This document shows, piece by piece, positions 15,781 through 23,451 of a stretch of DNA of 23,451 bases. The DNA is from Methanocellales archaeon (lineage in GTDB: Archaea > Halobacteriota > UBA148 > JAJOKI01). The notes beneath the pieces are model-generated. The model made no database searches and had not been told where the DNA came from. It saw only the letters and a list, made by a program, of their open reading frames with translations. Made by a program: the position numbers and the translations under genes. Positions within the stretch are counted from its first letter, which is position 1. Each line of letters opens with the position of its first letter. The stretch spans positions 1-23,451 of the forward strand of contig JAJOKI010000013.1 of assembly GCA_021129915.1 (NCBI GenBank), in the 5' to 3' direction.

Positions 15781-15805
15781 GTCGAAATCTCAAAGAGATT
15801 ACGAC
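15781..15805. repeat. 25-nt imperfect palindrome in the gap before pyrH
   Basis: GTCG-A-AATCTC is mirrored after a 3-base AAA loop by GAGATT-A-CGAC, giving 10 paired positions with one A-A mismatch. It lies alone in the 184-bp gap 15697-15880, 76 bp before pyrH. TCGAAATC recurs exactly 60 bp downstream (15842-15849) in a non-palindromic context. No T-run follows, so it is not an obvious terminator. An operator, an RNA hairpin or a mobile-element relic are possible. I see no gene in the gap. Confidence 0.4.
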
Positions 15806-15880
15806 TCCACCAGATGTTTCATCTCTCTGAACTGCGACAAATCGAAATCCCTTAGTACTTAGTGCAACATGTTAATCATC

Positions 15881-16570
15881 ATGATTGTGGTGATATCCAT
15901 AGGTGGCTCGGTAATTGCGCCCAAGCTGGATTTCGAAAGGTTCGAGGAATATGCGGAAGTGATAAAGGAGATAGCGAAGGAGCGTACGGTTTTCGTTGTA
16001 GTTGGTGGCGGTGCTGCTGCCCGCGAGTACATCCATGTTGCAAGAAAGCTGGGCGCAAATGAAACCGTTTGCGATTTTATCGGCATTGATGTAACGCGAT
16101 TGAATGCGCGTTTGTTGATTTCTGCCCTGGGAGGGGATGCGCATCCTGAACCGCCCTCCGATTATAAAGAGGCAGAGAACGTCGCATCATGGGGCAAGAT
16201 AATCGTGATGGGTGGCGTAATCCCCGGGCAAACCACAGACGCAGTCGCAGCTATATTGGCAGAATACGTTCAGGCGGATTTGCTGGTCAATGCAACATGC
16301 GTTGATGGCGTGTACACCGCCAACCCCGATAGCGATCCCGAGGCGAAAAAGCTTGATAAGGTCACACCCGAACAATTAGTCAAAATCGTGATGAAGACGG
16401 AGACGAAGGCAGGGGCAAGATCAGTGCTCGATCTGACTGCAGCTAAGATCATCGAGCGATCAAACATCACGACGGTCGTGTTAAATGGTGCAGACCCGAA
16501 AAACATCATCGATGTTGTTCTAAGGAACAAACACGTTGGAACGGAAATTAGATCCTCTTGCAAGAAGTGA
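15881..16570 (+). CDS. pyrH: Uridylate (UMP) kinase, archaeal type
   Basis: PyrH phosphorylates UMP to UDP with ATP and belongs to the amino acid kinase fold, not the adenylate kinase fold. The 229 residues show the phosphate loop ISIGGSVIAP at the start, VFVVVGGGAAAREYI, GGVIPGQTTDAVAAILAEY, NATCVDGVYTANPDSDPEAK and GARSVLDLTAAKIIERSNI. ATG 15869 is also in frame, but starting at ATG 15881 gives MIVVISIGGSV, the usual archaeal beginning. No ribosome binding site is visible, so the transcript may be leaderless. The decayed oxidoreductase follows within about 12 bp, suggesting the two once shared a transcript. Confidence 0.95.
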   Translation: MIVVISIGGSVIAPKLDFERFEEYAEVIKEIAKERTVFVVVGGGAAAREYIHVARKLGANETVCDFIGIDVTRLNARLLISALGGDAHPEPPSDYKEAENVASWGKIIVMGGVIPGQTTDAVAAILAEYVQADLLVNATCVDGVYTANPDSDPEAKKLDKVTPEQLVKIVMKTETKAGARSVLDLTAAKIIERSNITTVVLNGADPKNIIDVVLRNKHVGTEIRSSCKK

Positions 16571-16581
16571 GAATTTAGGAG

Positions 16582-17230
16582 CGGGGCATCACTCTAATCG
16601 ACAAGTTACATGAGGTTGCTGGAAATAGAGTTGAACCAAGGGTAGTAACAACTCCCATCAAAAAATGTGTCAAGCATGTGGAATTTTTAAAGGGAGAGGT
16701 AAAGAAAATAAATTTCAGTCAGCGAAAGGTGTCATTATCTGATCCTTGCAGTCGGTAGTGAGCCGGAGTTTTTTGGAATCCCAGGAGTGCGAGAACACAG
16801 TTTTCCATTGTTCGTCTCCGCTCGGAAGGAAAAAGAAGGGAGTTGTTCACCTTCGTTGTAGGTGGTGGAGGTCTCACAGGCATCCAGAAAATATAATATA
16901 TCCAGGGATCAAATACCATGTCTTGTCGAGAAATCTAGGAGAATCCTAAGGGTCAAAGGGCGTTACGCTAATGGTATTACGAGAGTAAGCCCGACCGAAA
17001 TAGAACTTAGCTCGGGTGAGAAAATCATGACAAGAACATTGTTCTGGACGGGCGGAGTTCGTGCAAATCACCTCATCGCTGGTTTAGGGCTAAGGACTGG
17101 TGGATGCAACCGAATAGAGGTCAACAAATTCCTGACGGCGACATTTGGTTGGCTTTTGGATATATCAGGAGCAGGCTTTTCGCAAGTCAAAACAAACCAT
17201 TTTAATAGCGTGGAAGCCATCAGTGGTTGA
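16582..17230 (+). pseudogene. Decayed NDH-2-type NADH dehydrogenase (FAD/NAD oxidoreductase)
   Basis: Pieces of one protein appear in successive frames. From 16582: RGITLIDKLHEVAGNRVEPR and TTPIKKCVKHVEFLKGEV, ending at a TAG at 16756. From 16739 in a second frame: LILAVGSEPEFFGIPGVREH, ending at a TAG at 16859. Then FVVGGGGLTGIQ, the NAD-binding glycine motif, in a third frame. From about 16910: CLVEKSRRILRV, LSSGEKIMTRTLFWTGGVRA and GCNRIEVNKFL, ending at 17230. The order matches type II NADH dehydrogenases. The N-terminal FAD-binding GxGxxG segment, part of the middle and the C-terminal membrane region are missing. With several frameshifts and deletions this is a dead gene, not a sequencing slip. 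A related sulfide:quinone reductase origin is possible. Confidence 0.85.
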
Positions 17231-17243
17231 GAGAGATTATTAG

Positions 17244-18470
17244 ATGTCAGAGGGACAGAAAAAATACGAGTTCAAAAGGAAACTAGAGGAATTAAGAGAG
17301 AAAACTGGCAAGGGGACCGAACTGGTTACGATTTACATCCCCCCTGATAAGCAGATATCCGATGTTGTGGCACAGCTTAGGGATGAGCATGGGCAGGCTG
17401 CGAACATTAAATCCAAGTCCACAAGGGTAAATGTTCAGAGCGCACTGGACTCCATCCTGGCAAGGCTCAAATATTTTAAAAACCCGCCAGAGAACGGCAT
17501 GGTTATTTTTTGCGGAATGATCTCTATTGGTGGAGATAGGAGCACAATGGAGACGATAGTCATAGAGCTGCCGGAGCCCATTACGACATATATGTATCGA
17601 TGCGGTTCGGAATTCGTACTCGGACCGCTGGAAGACATGCTCATAGAGAAGAAAACATTTGGTTTGGTCGTCCTGGATCGGAGAGAGGCAACCATTGGTT
17701 TGCTGAAGGGGAGACATATCGAGCCCATAAGGCACCTGACCTCCAACGTACCCGGCAAGCAGAAGAAGGGGGGGCAATCAGCAAGGCGATTTCAACAATT
17801 GCGGCTAATCGCCATCAACGAATTTTATAAGAGGATCGGGGACTCTGCCACCAAAATATTCCTTGAAGTGTATCACAATGACCTCCAGGGCATATTGATT
17901 GGGGGTCCCAGCCCGACGAAGGAGGAGTTTATAGGCGGAGAGTATCTTCATCATGAACTGCAGCCGAAGATACAAGGAATATTTGATATCTCATACACCG
18001 ACGAGTCAGGATTATACGAATTGGTGGATGCGGCGACGGATACACTTCAAAATTTGGACCTGATGCAAGAGAAGACGTTGGTAAATCGGTTCATGAGGGA
18101 ACTGGTGAGCGACCGAGGTCTGGCCACCTATGGCGAAGATAATGTCAGAAAAAATCTCAAAATGGGCGCAGTAGATACTCTATTACTCTCCGAAGACCTG
18201 AGGCGAATTCGAATATATGTCAAATGTACAAGTTGTGATTACCAGTATGAAAAGACGGTCCAAAAACCGGATAAGTTGAAAACGTGCCCAAGGTGTGACA
18301 AGGCACTTGAATTGGTGGAAATTATCGATATCGTAACCGAGTTATCCGAGATGGGTGAACAGACGAATTCCACCATAAAGTTCATCTCAACAGATTTTGA
18401 GGAGGGGGAGCAGTTGATGAACGCGTTCGGAGGAATTGCAGCGATATTGAGATTTCAGACAGGAGTTTAA
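17244..18470 (+). CDS. prf1: Peptide chain release factor aRF1
   Basis: aRF1 reads all stop codons and triggers hydrolysis of peptidyl-tRNA. The 408 residues carry NIKS (54-57) and YxCxxxF (Y118, C120, F124) of the stop-codon-reading domain, and GGQ at 176-178 within GKQKKGGQSARR, the peptidyl-transferase-centre motif. The C-terminal domain has a zinc-like CTSC/CPRC pair (CTSCDYQ and CPRCDKA) seen in many euryarchaeal aRF1. The intact NIKS and YxCxxxF give no sign of stop-codon reassignment. It is followed after 1 bp by argS, so both are probably translated from one message. Confidence 0.98.
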   Translation: MSEGQKKYEFKRKLEELREKTGKGTELVTIYIPPDKQISDVVAQLRDEHGQAANIKSKSTRVNVQSALDSILARLKYFKNPPENGMVIFCGMISIGGDRSTMETIVIELPEPITTYMYRCGSEFVLGPLEDMLIEKKTFGLVVLDRREATIGLLKGRHIEPIRHLTSNVPGKQKKGGQSARRFQQLRLIAINEFYKRIGDSATKIFLEVYHNDLQGILIGGPSPTKEEFIGGEYLHHELQPKIQGIFDISYTDESGLYELVDAATDTLQNLDLMQEKTLVNRFMRELVSDRGLATYGEDNVRKNLKMGAVDTLLLSEDLRRIRIYVKCTSCDYQYEKTVQKPDKLKTCPRCDKALELVEIIDIVTELSEMGEQTNSTIKFISTDFEEGEQLMNAFGGIAAILRFQTGV

Positions 18471-18471
18471 A

Positions 18472-20169
18472 ATGTTTATACAATTCAAAAACGAGACGAA
18501 GTCACTGCTACAAAGCGCCGTCAAAGCAGCAGGATATGGGACGGAGGACACATACTTGGAGGAATCTTCATATGCCGATATATCCTCATCGATCGCCCTC
18601 AAGCTTGCGCCACAATACAAGAAACCACCTGCGAACATAGCGAAGGAAATCTTGCAGAAGATTCAGATTCCTGCTAAATCATATGTTGGGCGCGTAGAAG
18701 TCCAGGGAGCATATATCAATTTTTACGTCAATCGCAGATTCTTGAACCAAACGATATCGAGCATATCCGAGGAACGGGAGGAGTACGGCTCGCTTCCCAA
18801 GAAAAACAAGCGAGCGATTCTCGAGCATACCTCTGTCAATCCGACCGGACCCCTCCACGTTGGCAGGGGGCGAAACCCCATCATCGGCGACACATTGGCC
18901 AGGGTTCTCAGATGCGCAGGCTACGATGTCGATGTGCAATATTATGTAAACGACATGGGCAGGCAGATCGCGACGATCGTCTGGGGATACGACAATATCG
19001 ACCCGAACATTCTGCCCAAATTGGAGAGGGATAAGTCGGACCATGATGTCGTGCGATATTACCGAAAATCGACCGAGGCGGCATCAAATCCAGAAGTGGA
19101 ATCAGCGATCATGCAACTCTTGGGAGAATATGAGTCTGACAACCCCATCGTCATCAGGAAGTTCAAGAAAGTTGTGGAACGCTGTATTGAGGGGCAAAAA
19201 CAAACGTTAGAGCGAATCAACATTTCATTTGACAAATACATATGGGAATCGCAATTCGTCAGAGATGGGACGGTGAATAAGGTCGTCGAGAGATTGAAAA
19301 AGACAAAATACGCCAGAATAAAGGACGGAGCATTGGTGCTTGATTTAACTCATTTTGGATTGGAAAAGGATTTTGTGCTAACACGTCTCGATGGGACGAC
19401 CCTGTACACTACCAGGGATATCGCCTATCACGTATGGAAGTTCGATAACGCCGATATCGTGATAAACGTGCTTGGCGAGGATCAGAAGCTGGCGATGGAC
19501 CAATTAAAGTGCGCCCTTAAGATTCTCGGTCTCGGGAGATTGCCGCAAATTGTGTTTTATTCTTTTGTCTCACTGCCAGAGGGTAAAATGTCAACGCGCA
19601 AAGGCACCACCGTCGATCTTGATGACCTGCTCGATGAGGCACTTGAACGCGCATACATCGAGGTGCACAAGCGCAGACCGGAACTATTGGAAGATGAAAA
19701 GCGAAGAATCTCGGAGATCGTGGGGATGGGCGCAGTACGATTTGACATCATCAAGGTGGCTCCAGAAAAGATGATGACGTTCAGATGGGAGGATGCGCTG
19801 GATTTCGAGAAACAGGGGGCGCCGTTCATCCAGTATTCGCATGCCAGAGCATGCAGTATTCTTAATAAAGCGAAGCTGAAGAAGTTCAACCCGAACATGC
19901 TCGTCGAACCGCAGGAGATCGAACTGATCAGAAAGATGGCGATGTTTCCCAATGTCGTGGATGTGGTTGCACATGACCTCAAGCCGCACATCTTAGCAAC
20001 CTATGCCAGAGAATTGGCCGAGACATTTAATCAATTCTATCGCTTCGTCCCAGTACTCAAAGCAGAAGGAGATTTAAGAGATGCGCGACTGGCACTGGTT
20101 AACTGTGCGAGAATCGTCCTGGAAAATACATTGAATTTGCTTGGAATCGAGGCGCCAAAATCGATGTGA
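18472..20169 (+). CDS. argS: Arginyl-tRNA synthetase
   Basis: ArgS charges tRNA-Arg. The 565-residue class I enzyme has an N-terminal Add1-type tRNA-recognition domain (about 1-105) and the HIGH-equivalent HVGR (129-132) in NPTGPLHVGRGRNPIIGDTL. It also has the segment RLDGTTLYTTRDIAYHVWKF, KMSTRKGT with KMSTR at 372-376, and the C-terminal anticodon-binding domain with FIQYSHARACSIL and ATYARELAETFNQFY. HVGR in place of HVGH is a form I associate with archaeal ArgRS rather than a loss. It begins 1 bp after the prf1 stop. Confidence 0.97.
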   Translation: MFIQFKNETKSLLQSAVKAAGYGTEDTYLEESSYADISSSIALKLAPQYKKPPANIAKEILQKIQIPAKSYVGRVEVQGAYINFYVNRRFLNQTISSISEEREEYGSLPKKNKRAILEHTSVNPTGPLHVGRGRNPIIGDTLARVLRCAGYDVDVQYYVNDMGRQIATIVWGYDNIDPNILPKLERDKSDHDVVRYYRKSTEAASNPEVESAIMQLLGEYESDNPIVIRKFKKVVERCIEGQKQTLERINISFDKYIWESQFVRDGTVNKVVERLKKTKYARIKDGALVLDLTHFGLEKDFVLTRLDGTTLYTTRDIAYHVWKFDNADIVINVLGEDQKLAMDQLKCALKILGLGRLPQIVFYSFVSLPEGKMSTRKGTTVDLDDLLDEALERAYIEVHKRRPELLEDEKRRISEIVGMGAVRFDIIKVAPEKMMTFRWEDALDFEKQGAPFIQYSHARACSILNKAKLKKFNPNMLVEPQEIELIRKMAMFPNVVDVVAHDLKPHILATYARELAETFNQFYRFVPVLKAEGDLRDARLALVNCARIVLENTLNLLGIEAPKSM

Positions 20170-20192
20170 TATAGGATTGCGCGAAAAATGAT

Positions 20193-21092
20193 ATGCTAAA
20201 AAAACAGGGATATCATATGGTCGGAGGGCATAGCGCAGTAAAGGCGTGCCTATGGCTGAACAGGTCTCTCAGAGGTGAGGGCGCTTGTTATAAATCCAAA
20301 TTTTATGGGATACAGTCACACCGCTGTATACAGATGACGCCAACGTTATCGTGCAACCAGCGGTGCATCTTCTGCTGGCGTCCGATAGAGATGACCATTC
20401 CCAGGCATGAGTGGGACGACATCCAGACGATCGTGGATGGTTGCATCGCTGCGCAGATGCGGTTGATATCCGGATATGGTGGCGCCACCACGACCGATAT
20501 GCAAAAACTGGAAGAGGCGAAAAAGCCGATGCATGCAGCGATATCGCTTGCTGGCGAGCCCACGTTATATCCCTACTTGCCAGAGCTGGTCGAGGCGTTC
20601 CACAAACGAGGCATGACCACATTTCTCGTGACGAATGGAACGCACCCAGAGATGCTTGCGAGGATCAGGCCGACCCAGCTTTATATCTCGCTGGACGCCC
20701 CGGATCAAGAGACATATAAAAACATATGCAATCCCATTAAAGACACATGGAACGACATCAATGAATCACTTGAGATTTTGCGTACCAAAGATATCAGAAC
20801 AGCCATCAGGATTACACTCGTCGATGGGATAAATCTCAAGGACCCTGAGAAATATGCCAGACTGATAGAAAAAGGAGAACCAGATCATGTCGAGGTGAAG
20901 GCATATATGCACCTGGGCTTTTCCAGGCGGAGGCTGCCAAGAACTGCGATGCCATCTCATAAAACAATTCTCGAGTTTGCTGGAAGGCTCGCAAGGACAT
21001 TGGGATATTCAATAGTGGATGATGTAGAGGTAAGCCGCGTTGCGCTCTTATCAAAGGGGAAAAAGTCGCAATCACTTGCCCTTGCAGAATAA
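20193..21092 (+). CDS. taw1: 4-demethylwyosine synthase (radical SAM)
   Basis: Taw1 (archaeal TYW1) builds the tricyclic core of wyosine on N1-methylguanosine-37 of tRNA-Phe using pyruvate and S-adenosylmethionine. The radical SAM motif CNQRCIFC supplies C54, C58 and C61. C19, C32 and C45, spaced 13 and 13, match the ligands of the second 4Fe-4S cluster known in the Pyrococcus enzyme, which confirms Taw1 over other radical SAM proteins. Further blocks are AAISLAGEPTLYPYLPELVE, LVTNGTHPEML, LYISLDAPDQETY and HVEVKAYMHLGFSR. The 299 residues are typical. It sits in a translation gene block with prf1, argS and sepS, and its last 21 bp overlap a small ORF on the other strand. Confidence 0.95.
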   Translation: MLKKQGYHMVGGHSAVKACLWLNRSLRGEGACYKSKFYGIQSHRCIQMTPTLSCNQRCIFCWRPIEMTIPRHEWDDIQTIVDGCIAAQMRLISGYGGATTTDMQKLEEAKKPMHAAISLAGEPTLYPYLPELVEAFHKRGMTTFLVTNGTHPEMLARIRPTQLYISLDAPDQETYKNICNPIKDTWNDINESLEILRTKDIRTAIRITLVDGINLKDPEKYARLIEKGEPDHVEVKAYMHLGFSRRRLPRTAMPSHKTILEFAGRLARTLGYSIVDDVEVSRVALLSKGKKSQSLALAE

Positions 21093-21185
21093 CTTCTTAA
21101 TCTTATCTACAATCCCCTCTGGTTTTTTAGCCTCTACTTTCTTTTCCTTTGGTTCTGCGCATTTGGTCGTCGCCTTTTTTGCCAA
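21072..21185 (-). CDS. Putative 37-residue lysine-rich small protein
   Basis: This minus-strand ORF starts at TTG 21185 and ends at TGA 21072. It reads MAKKATTKCAEPKEKKVEAK, then KPEGIVDKIKKLFCKGK: a basic, Pro/Glu/Lys-rich first half and a short amphipathic helix at the end, with cysteines at 9 and 34. Support for translation is a consensus AGGTGA at 21191-21196, 5 bp upstream, and a good TATA box (TTTTATATACTA, 21217-21228) placed for a transcript starting just before it. It overlaps the end of taw1 antisense. I know no family for it. The low-complexity sequence means the ORF could be chance, but promoter and ribosome binding site both agree. Confidence 0.55.
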   Translation of the reverse strand: MAKKATTKCAEPKEKKVEAKKPEGIVDKIKKLFCKGK

Positions 21186-21216
21186 TGATATCACCTGATA
21201 TGGTATTTATGGCTCT

Positions 21217-21228
21217 TAGTATATAAAA
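21217..21228 (-). promoter_or_regulatory. TATA box for the small minus-strand ORF
   Basis: TTTTATATACTA on the minus strand is close to the archaeal consensus. A start about 26 bp downstream would fall near 21197, directly ahead of the AGGTGA and TTG of the small ORF, giving a very short leader. Confidence 0.45.
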
Positions 21229-21250
21229 TATTGACCTGATGATACAGATA

Positions 21251-21260
21251 ACTTAAATAA
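21251..21260 (+). promoter_or_regulatory. TATA box for sepS
   Basis: ACTTAAATAA lies 27-36 bp before the sepS ATG at 21287. No ribosome binding site precedes that ATG, so transcription probably starts at or next to it (leaderless). The gap 21093-21286 thus serves both sepS and the small antisense ORF. Confidence 0.45.
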
Positions 21261-21286
21261 AGAGATTCGACATTCATTTAAGATAC

Positions 21287-22840
21287 ATGAAATTCGAGCC
21301 GAATGATATCAAGGAAAGGGCCAAGAAGGACTTTGATGGGACGTGGTTAGAGACTGCCATGTTTGTCGATGGGCGAGAGAGAAAATTTACAATACCAAAA
21401 AGGAGGGGGCGAAAGCAGTTACTCACCATATATTCTGATAAGATACGTGAGATACTTCTGGACATGGGCTTTGATGAAGTCGTCTTGAAGCCCATCTGGG
21501 ATGAACGACATGTTCGGCTTCAGTATGGGCCCGAGGCACCGGCAATACTTGACCGCCTTTATTATCTCGCCACCCTTCCAAGACCTGATATCGGCCTATC
21601 TGACGAAAAGAAGAAAATGATCAAGGATAAAATAAAGGGTTTTGATAAGTTCGAGGAGCTTCAGAACGTTTTAAAGGATTATAAAAGAGAGCAAATCGAA
21701 TCCGGCGAAGATTTTACCGAAGCACTGGTCACGCGGTTGGGGATAGATACCGTTGATACGCACTACTTGCTTGACGAAGTCTTCTCCGAATTAAAAAACA
21801 TCAGAGCACTGCCTACCACGCTGACGTTGACGTCCCATCTCACGACGGCATGGTTTCCCACGCTCCAGGCAGTTCAACATAAAAAAGAGTTGCCCGTGAT
21901 GCTGTTCACTTTTGGATGGAGATACAGGCGAGAACAAAGAGAGGATGCGACACATCTAAGGGCGCACTACAACCTCAGCATGGTAGTAATGGACGAAAAC
22001 CTCACCATAGCAGATGGCAAGTACCTCACTGAAGAATTCTTCAAAAGGATGGGGTATGGCGAGATAGAATTCCGGGCAAAACCAAACGCTCCGGCTTACT
22101 ATGCCCCTGGGACCAATTATGAGGTCTTTGCGAAGCATCCAGAAAAGGGTTGGATCGAGGTCACCGAGATTGGCATGTACTCGCCCATTGCCCTTGCAAA
22201 CTACGGCATCGAATATCCTGTGTTCAATTCGGGTCCAGGATTGGGTAGAATGATCATGATTTCAGAGAATATTTCCGATATCAGGGAGGTGCATTTTCCA
22301 GAACTCTATAAAGAACTCAGCCTGAGTGATGAACAAATCGCCAGGACGATATCCATCGATAAAGTGCCGGGCACATCTGCCGGAAGGGAAATTGCGGAAG
22401 CAATAGTCAGGACATGTGAACAATATGGCAATGCACCATCCCCCTGCAAGTTCGATGCGTGGAAGGGCAAATTAAATGGCGAGCATGTTACCATATCGAT
22501 AGTTGAACGGGAAGAACACACAAGGCTTTGTGGACCCGCATTTCTCAACGAAATAGTGGTGTACAACGGAGATGTCATCGGCATCCTGCCGACGAAAAAA
22601 TTCAAAGAGATTCGTGATAAGGGCATCAGCACGGGCATCCGATTCATCGATGGATTTGCAGCATTGGCAGCGCATGAGATCGAAGGGGGATGCAAAGAAA
22701 TCCGAATCAGAATAGCAGAGGCGTTGAGCGATGTGAATGTGAAGATAGACCCTGCCGCGGTCAGATACATCCAGAGCAACAACAAGAAGATAGATATCAG
22801 GGGTCCGGTTTTTACTACGGTCAGGGTTATGTCGGAGTGA
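21287..22840 (+). CDS. sepS: O-phosphoseryl-tRNA(Cys) synthetase (SepRS)
   Basis: SepRS attaches O-phosphoserine to tRNA-Cys; SepCysS then converts it to Cys-tRNA with a sulfur donor. This is the tRNA-dependent route to cysteine in methanogens, Archaeoglobi and relatives. The 517-residue class II synthetase begins MKFEPNDIKERAKKDF as other SepRS do. It carries LTSHLTTAWFPTLQ (181-194), the motif 2 region FGWRYRREQREDATHLRAHY, and motif 3 GPGLGRMIM (316-324), followed by a C-terminal anticodon-binding region. It resembles phenylalanyl-tRNA synthetase alpha, its closest relative, but the N terminus and the TSHLTTAWF block are SepRS-like. SepCysS is not in this window. Confidence 0.93.
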   Translation: MKFEPNDIKERAKKDFDGTWLETAMFVDGRERKFTIPKRRGRKQLLTIYSDKIREILLDMGFDEVVLKPIWDERHVRLQYGPEAPAILDRLYYLATLPRPDIGLSDEKKKMIKDKIKGFDKFEELQNVLKDYKREQIESGEDFTEALVTRLGIDTVDTHYLLDEVFSELKNIRALPTTLTLTSHLTTAWFPTLQAVQHKKELPVMLFTFGWRYRREQREDATHLRAHYNLSMVVMDENLTIADGKYLTEEFFKRMGYGEIEFRAKPNAPAYYAPGTNYEVFAKHPEKGWIEVTEIGMYSPIALANYGIEYPVFNSGPGLGRMIMISENISDIREVHFPELYKELSLSDEQIARTISIDKVPGTSAGREIAEAIVRTCEQYGNAPSPCKFDAWKGKLNGEHVTISIVEREEHTRLCGPAFLNEIVVYNGDVIGILPTKKFKEIRDKGISTGIRFIDGFAALAAHEIEGGCKEIRIRIAEALSDVNVKIDPAAVRYIQSNNKKIDIRGPVFTTVRVMSE

Positions 22841-23400
22841 GTGCGCTTGTAGCTATATGTGATTACGCTACTAATCTTCCCCTTAATGCCTAAAGATTTT
22901 CAAAAGTTACGAAGAACATTTCATGGATGATACGTTTGAAGATGTCTCTATGATAGGCAAATATGCCGACATTAAGGCGATACCCGCTGGGAGCAACCAA
23001 GAAGTCTTAATGTGATGTCCAAAATGAACAAGACGGCCATTTTCGTTGTCAACGAGAAACTGGGTTGGACAGGGCACTTGTTTGCATATTATGAAGTGAT
23101 AGCGAAAGTCAACGTCGCACTGAAGAAGATTCAGGAACTTGAAAAGATAATTATGGCGAGAAGAAGCTTGTTTGTTAGTCCTGTTTATGGAAAGTTTTGT
23201 TCCTTTACCAGAAGAAATAGGGTTTGTAAAATATATGGTCGGTAAGGGAAGCATTTTGGTCATCGAAAGGATTGGACAATAGATGGGGCATTCCAGAGAT
23301 TTTAGCCGACCAAAAACTACGAGAAGAGGAGATTACTGGAAAAAGATGTTGAGCTTTCTGCTCATAGCACGAATTCGCTCATGCTTTCGCTTAAATCGAG
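22841..23400. other. Region without an intact gene; possible decayed coding sequence
   Basis: No convincing gene is seen over about 560 bp. On the plus strand, protein-like stretches occur in different frames and are cut by stops: YEEHFMDDTFEDVSMIGKYA then DIKAIPAGSN (about 22909-23014), KTAIFVVNEKLGWTGHLFAY (from about 23030), FVPLPEEIGFVKYMVGKGSI (from about 23198). This pattern resembles a frameshifted gene remnant like the oxidoreductase at 16582-17230. I cannot name the parent family. Open frames on either strand here (plus 23012-23245, minus 22907-23263) lack ribosome binding sites and recognisable domains. Confidence 0.45.
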
Positions 23401-23431
23401 ATAATAAAAATATATCCTCAAACTGATTGAG

Positions 23432-23451
23432 ATGAGTATGAAATTTCAATG
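23432..23451 (+). CDS. Possible start of a gene cut by the window edge
   Basis: A strong TATA-like stretch (AATAAAAATATATCC, 23403-23417) is followed about 22-25 bp later by ATG 23432 and an in-frame ATG 23438, the spacing of a leaderless archaeal start. Only MSMKFQ is visible, so the product cannot be named and the call rests on promoter position. Confidence 0.25.

Noticed and set aside
15781..15870. Possible CRISPR remnant (similar TCGAAATC units 60 bp apart)
   Set aside because: Only an 8-bp core is shared; the flanks match poorly, there are just two units and no cas genes, so it is reported only as a palindrome.
16862..17230. Intact 122-residue gene
   Set aside because: It is only the C-terminal part of an NDH-2 protein whose upstream parts lie in other frames.
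21287..22840. Phenylalanyl-tRNA synthetase alpha subunit
   Set aside because: The N terminus, length and TSHLTTAWF region fit SepRS, and no pheT neighbour is present.
23012..23245. 77-residue plus-strand open frame after sepS
   Set aside because: It has no ribosome binding site and coding-like sequence continues in another frame, so it looks like a piece of a decayed gene.
22907..23263. 118-residue minus-strand open frame after sepS
   Set aside because: No ribosome binding site, no recognisable domain, and the coding-like signal in the region is on the plus strand.

Overview
The window is chromosomal DNA from a euryarchaeon. The evidence is archaeal-type information genes (aRF1 with NIKS and GGQ motifs, Taw1 wyosine synthase, archaeal ArgRS), a CDP-archaeol synthase for ether lipids, an archaeal UMP kinase, a tRNA-Thr with a bulge-helix-bulge intron, and TATA boxes about 25 bp upstream of starts. 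O-phosphoseryl-tRNA(Cys) synthetase (SepRS) at 21287-22840 narrows the source to lineages with tRNA-dependent cysteine synthesis: methanogens, Archaeoglobi, or methane/alkane-oxidising relatives such as ANME-1 and Syntrophoarchaeia. A purN-folD-glyA folate C1 operon fits the last group or Methanosarcinales, but the genus cannot be fixed from this window.

Layout. 1-143: 3' end of an FxsA-like membrane protein gene. 106-2809 (minus): glyA-folD-purN, one-carbon/purine operon. 2894-6177 (plus): carS-pyrE-purD-argF, tightly packed (lipid, pyrimidine, purine and arginine synthesis). 6279-6436 (minus): tRNA-Thr(UGU) with an 84-nt intron. 6475-7704 (minus): phosphoglycerate kinase. 7812-9442 (plus): Lrp/AsnC regulator and a class I aminotransferase, coupled by a 4-bp overlap. 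9433-13404 (minus): four consecutive CBS-domain genes with 2, 8, 4 and 4 CBS motifs. 13510-15039 (plus): a GTPase, a DUF2073 protein and a zinc-ribbon protein, recognised as the arvABC/oapABC set whose GTPase drives extracellular vesicle formation in haloarchaea. 15043-15696 (minus): two small uncharacterised genes, one with an apparent N-terminal frameshift, one a DUF2116-like zinc finger with a membrane anchor. 15881-16570: UMP kinase. 16582-17230: decayed NDH-2-type NADH dehydrogenase. 17244-22840: translation block prf1-argS-taw1-sepS with a 37-residue small ORF antisense between taw1 and sepS. 22841 to the end: mostly decayed or non-coding DNA, possibly with a new gene starting at the edge.

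Most of the window is ordinary core metabolism and translation. The part most likely to hold something undescribed is 9433-15039: an 18-motif CBS array operon divergent from the vesicle GTPase set, sharing a 105-bp promoter region. Secondary points are the small ORF at 21072-21185, dyads overlapping likely TATA boxes at 7738-7757 and 15714-15733, an isolated palindrome at 15781-15805, and the broken genes.
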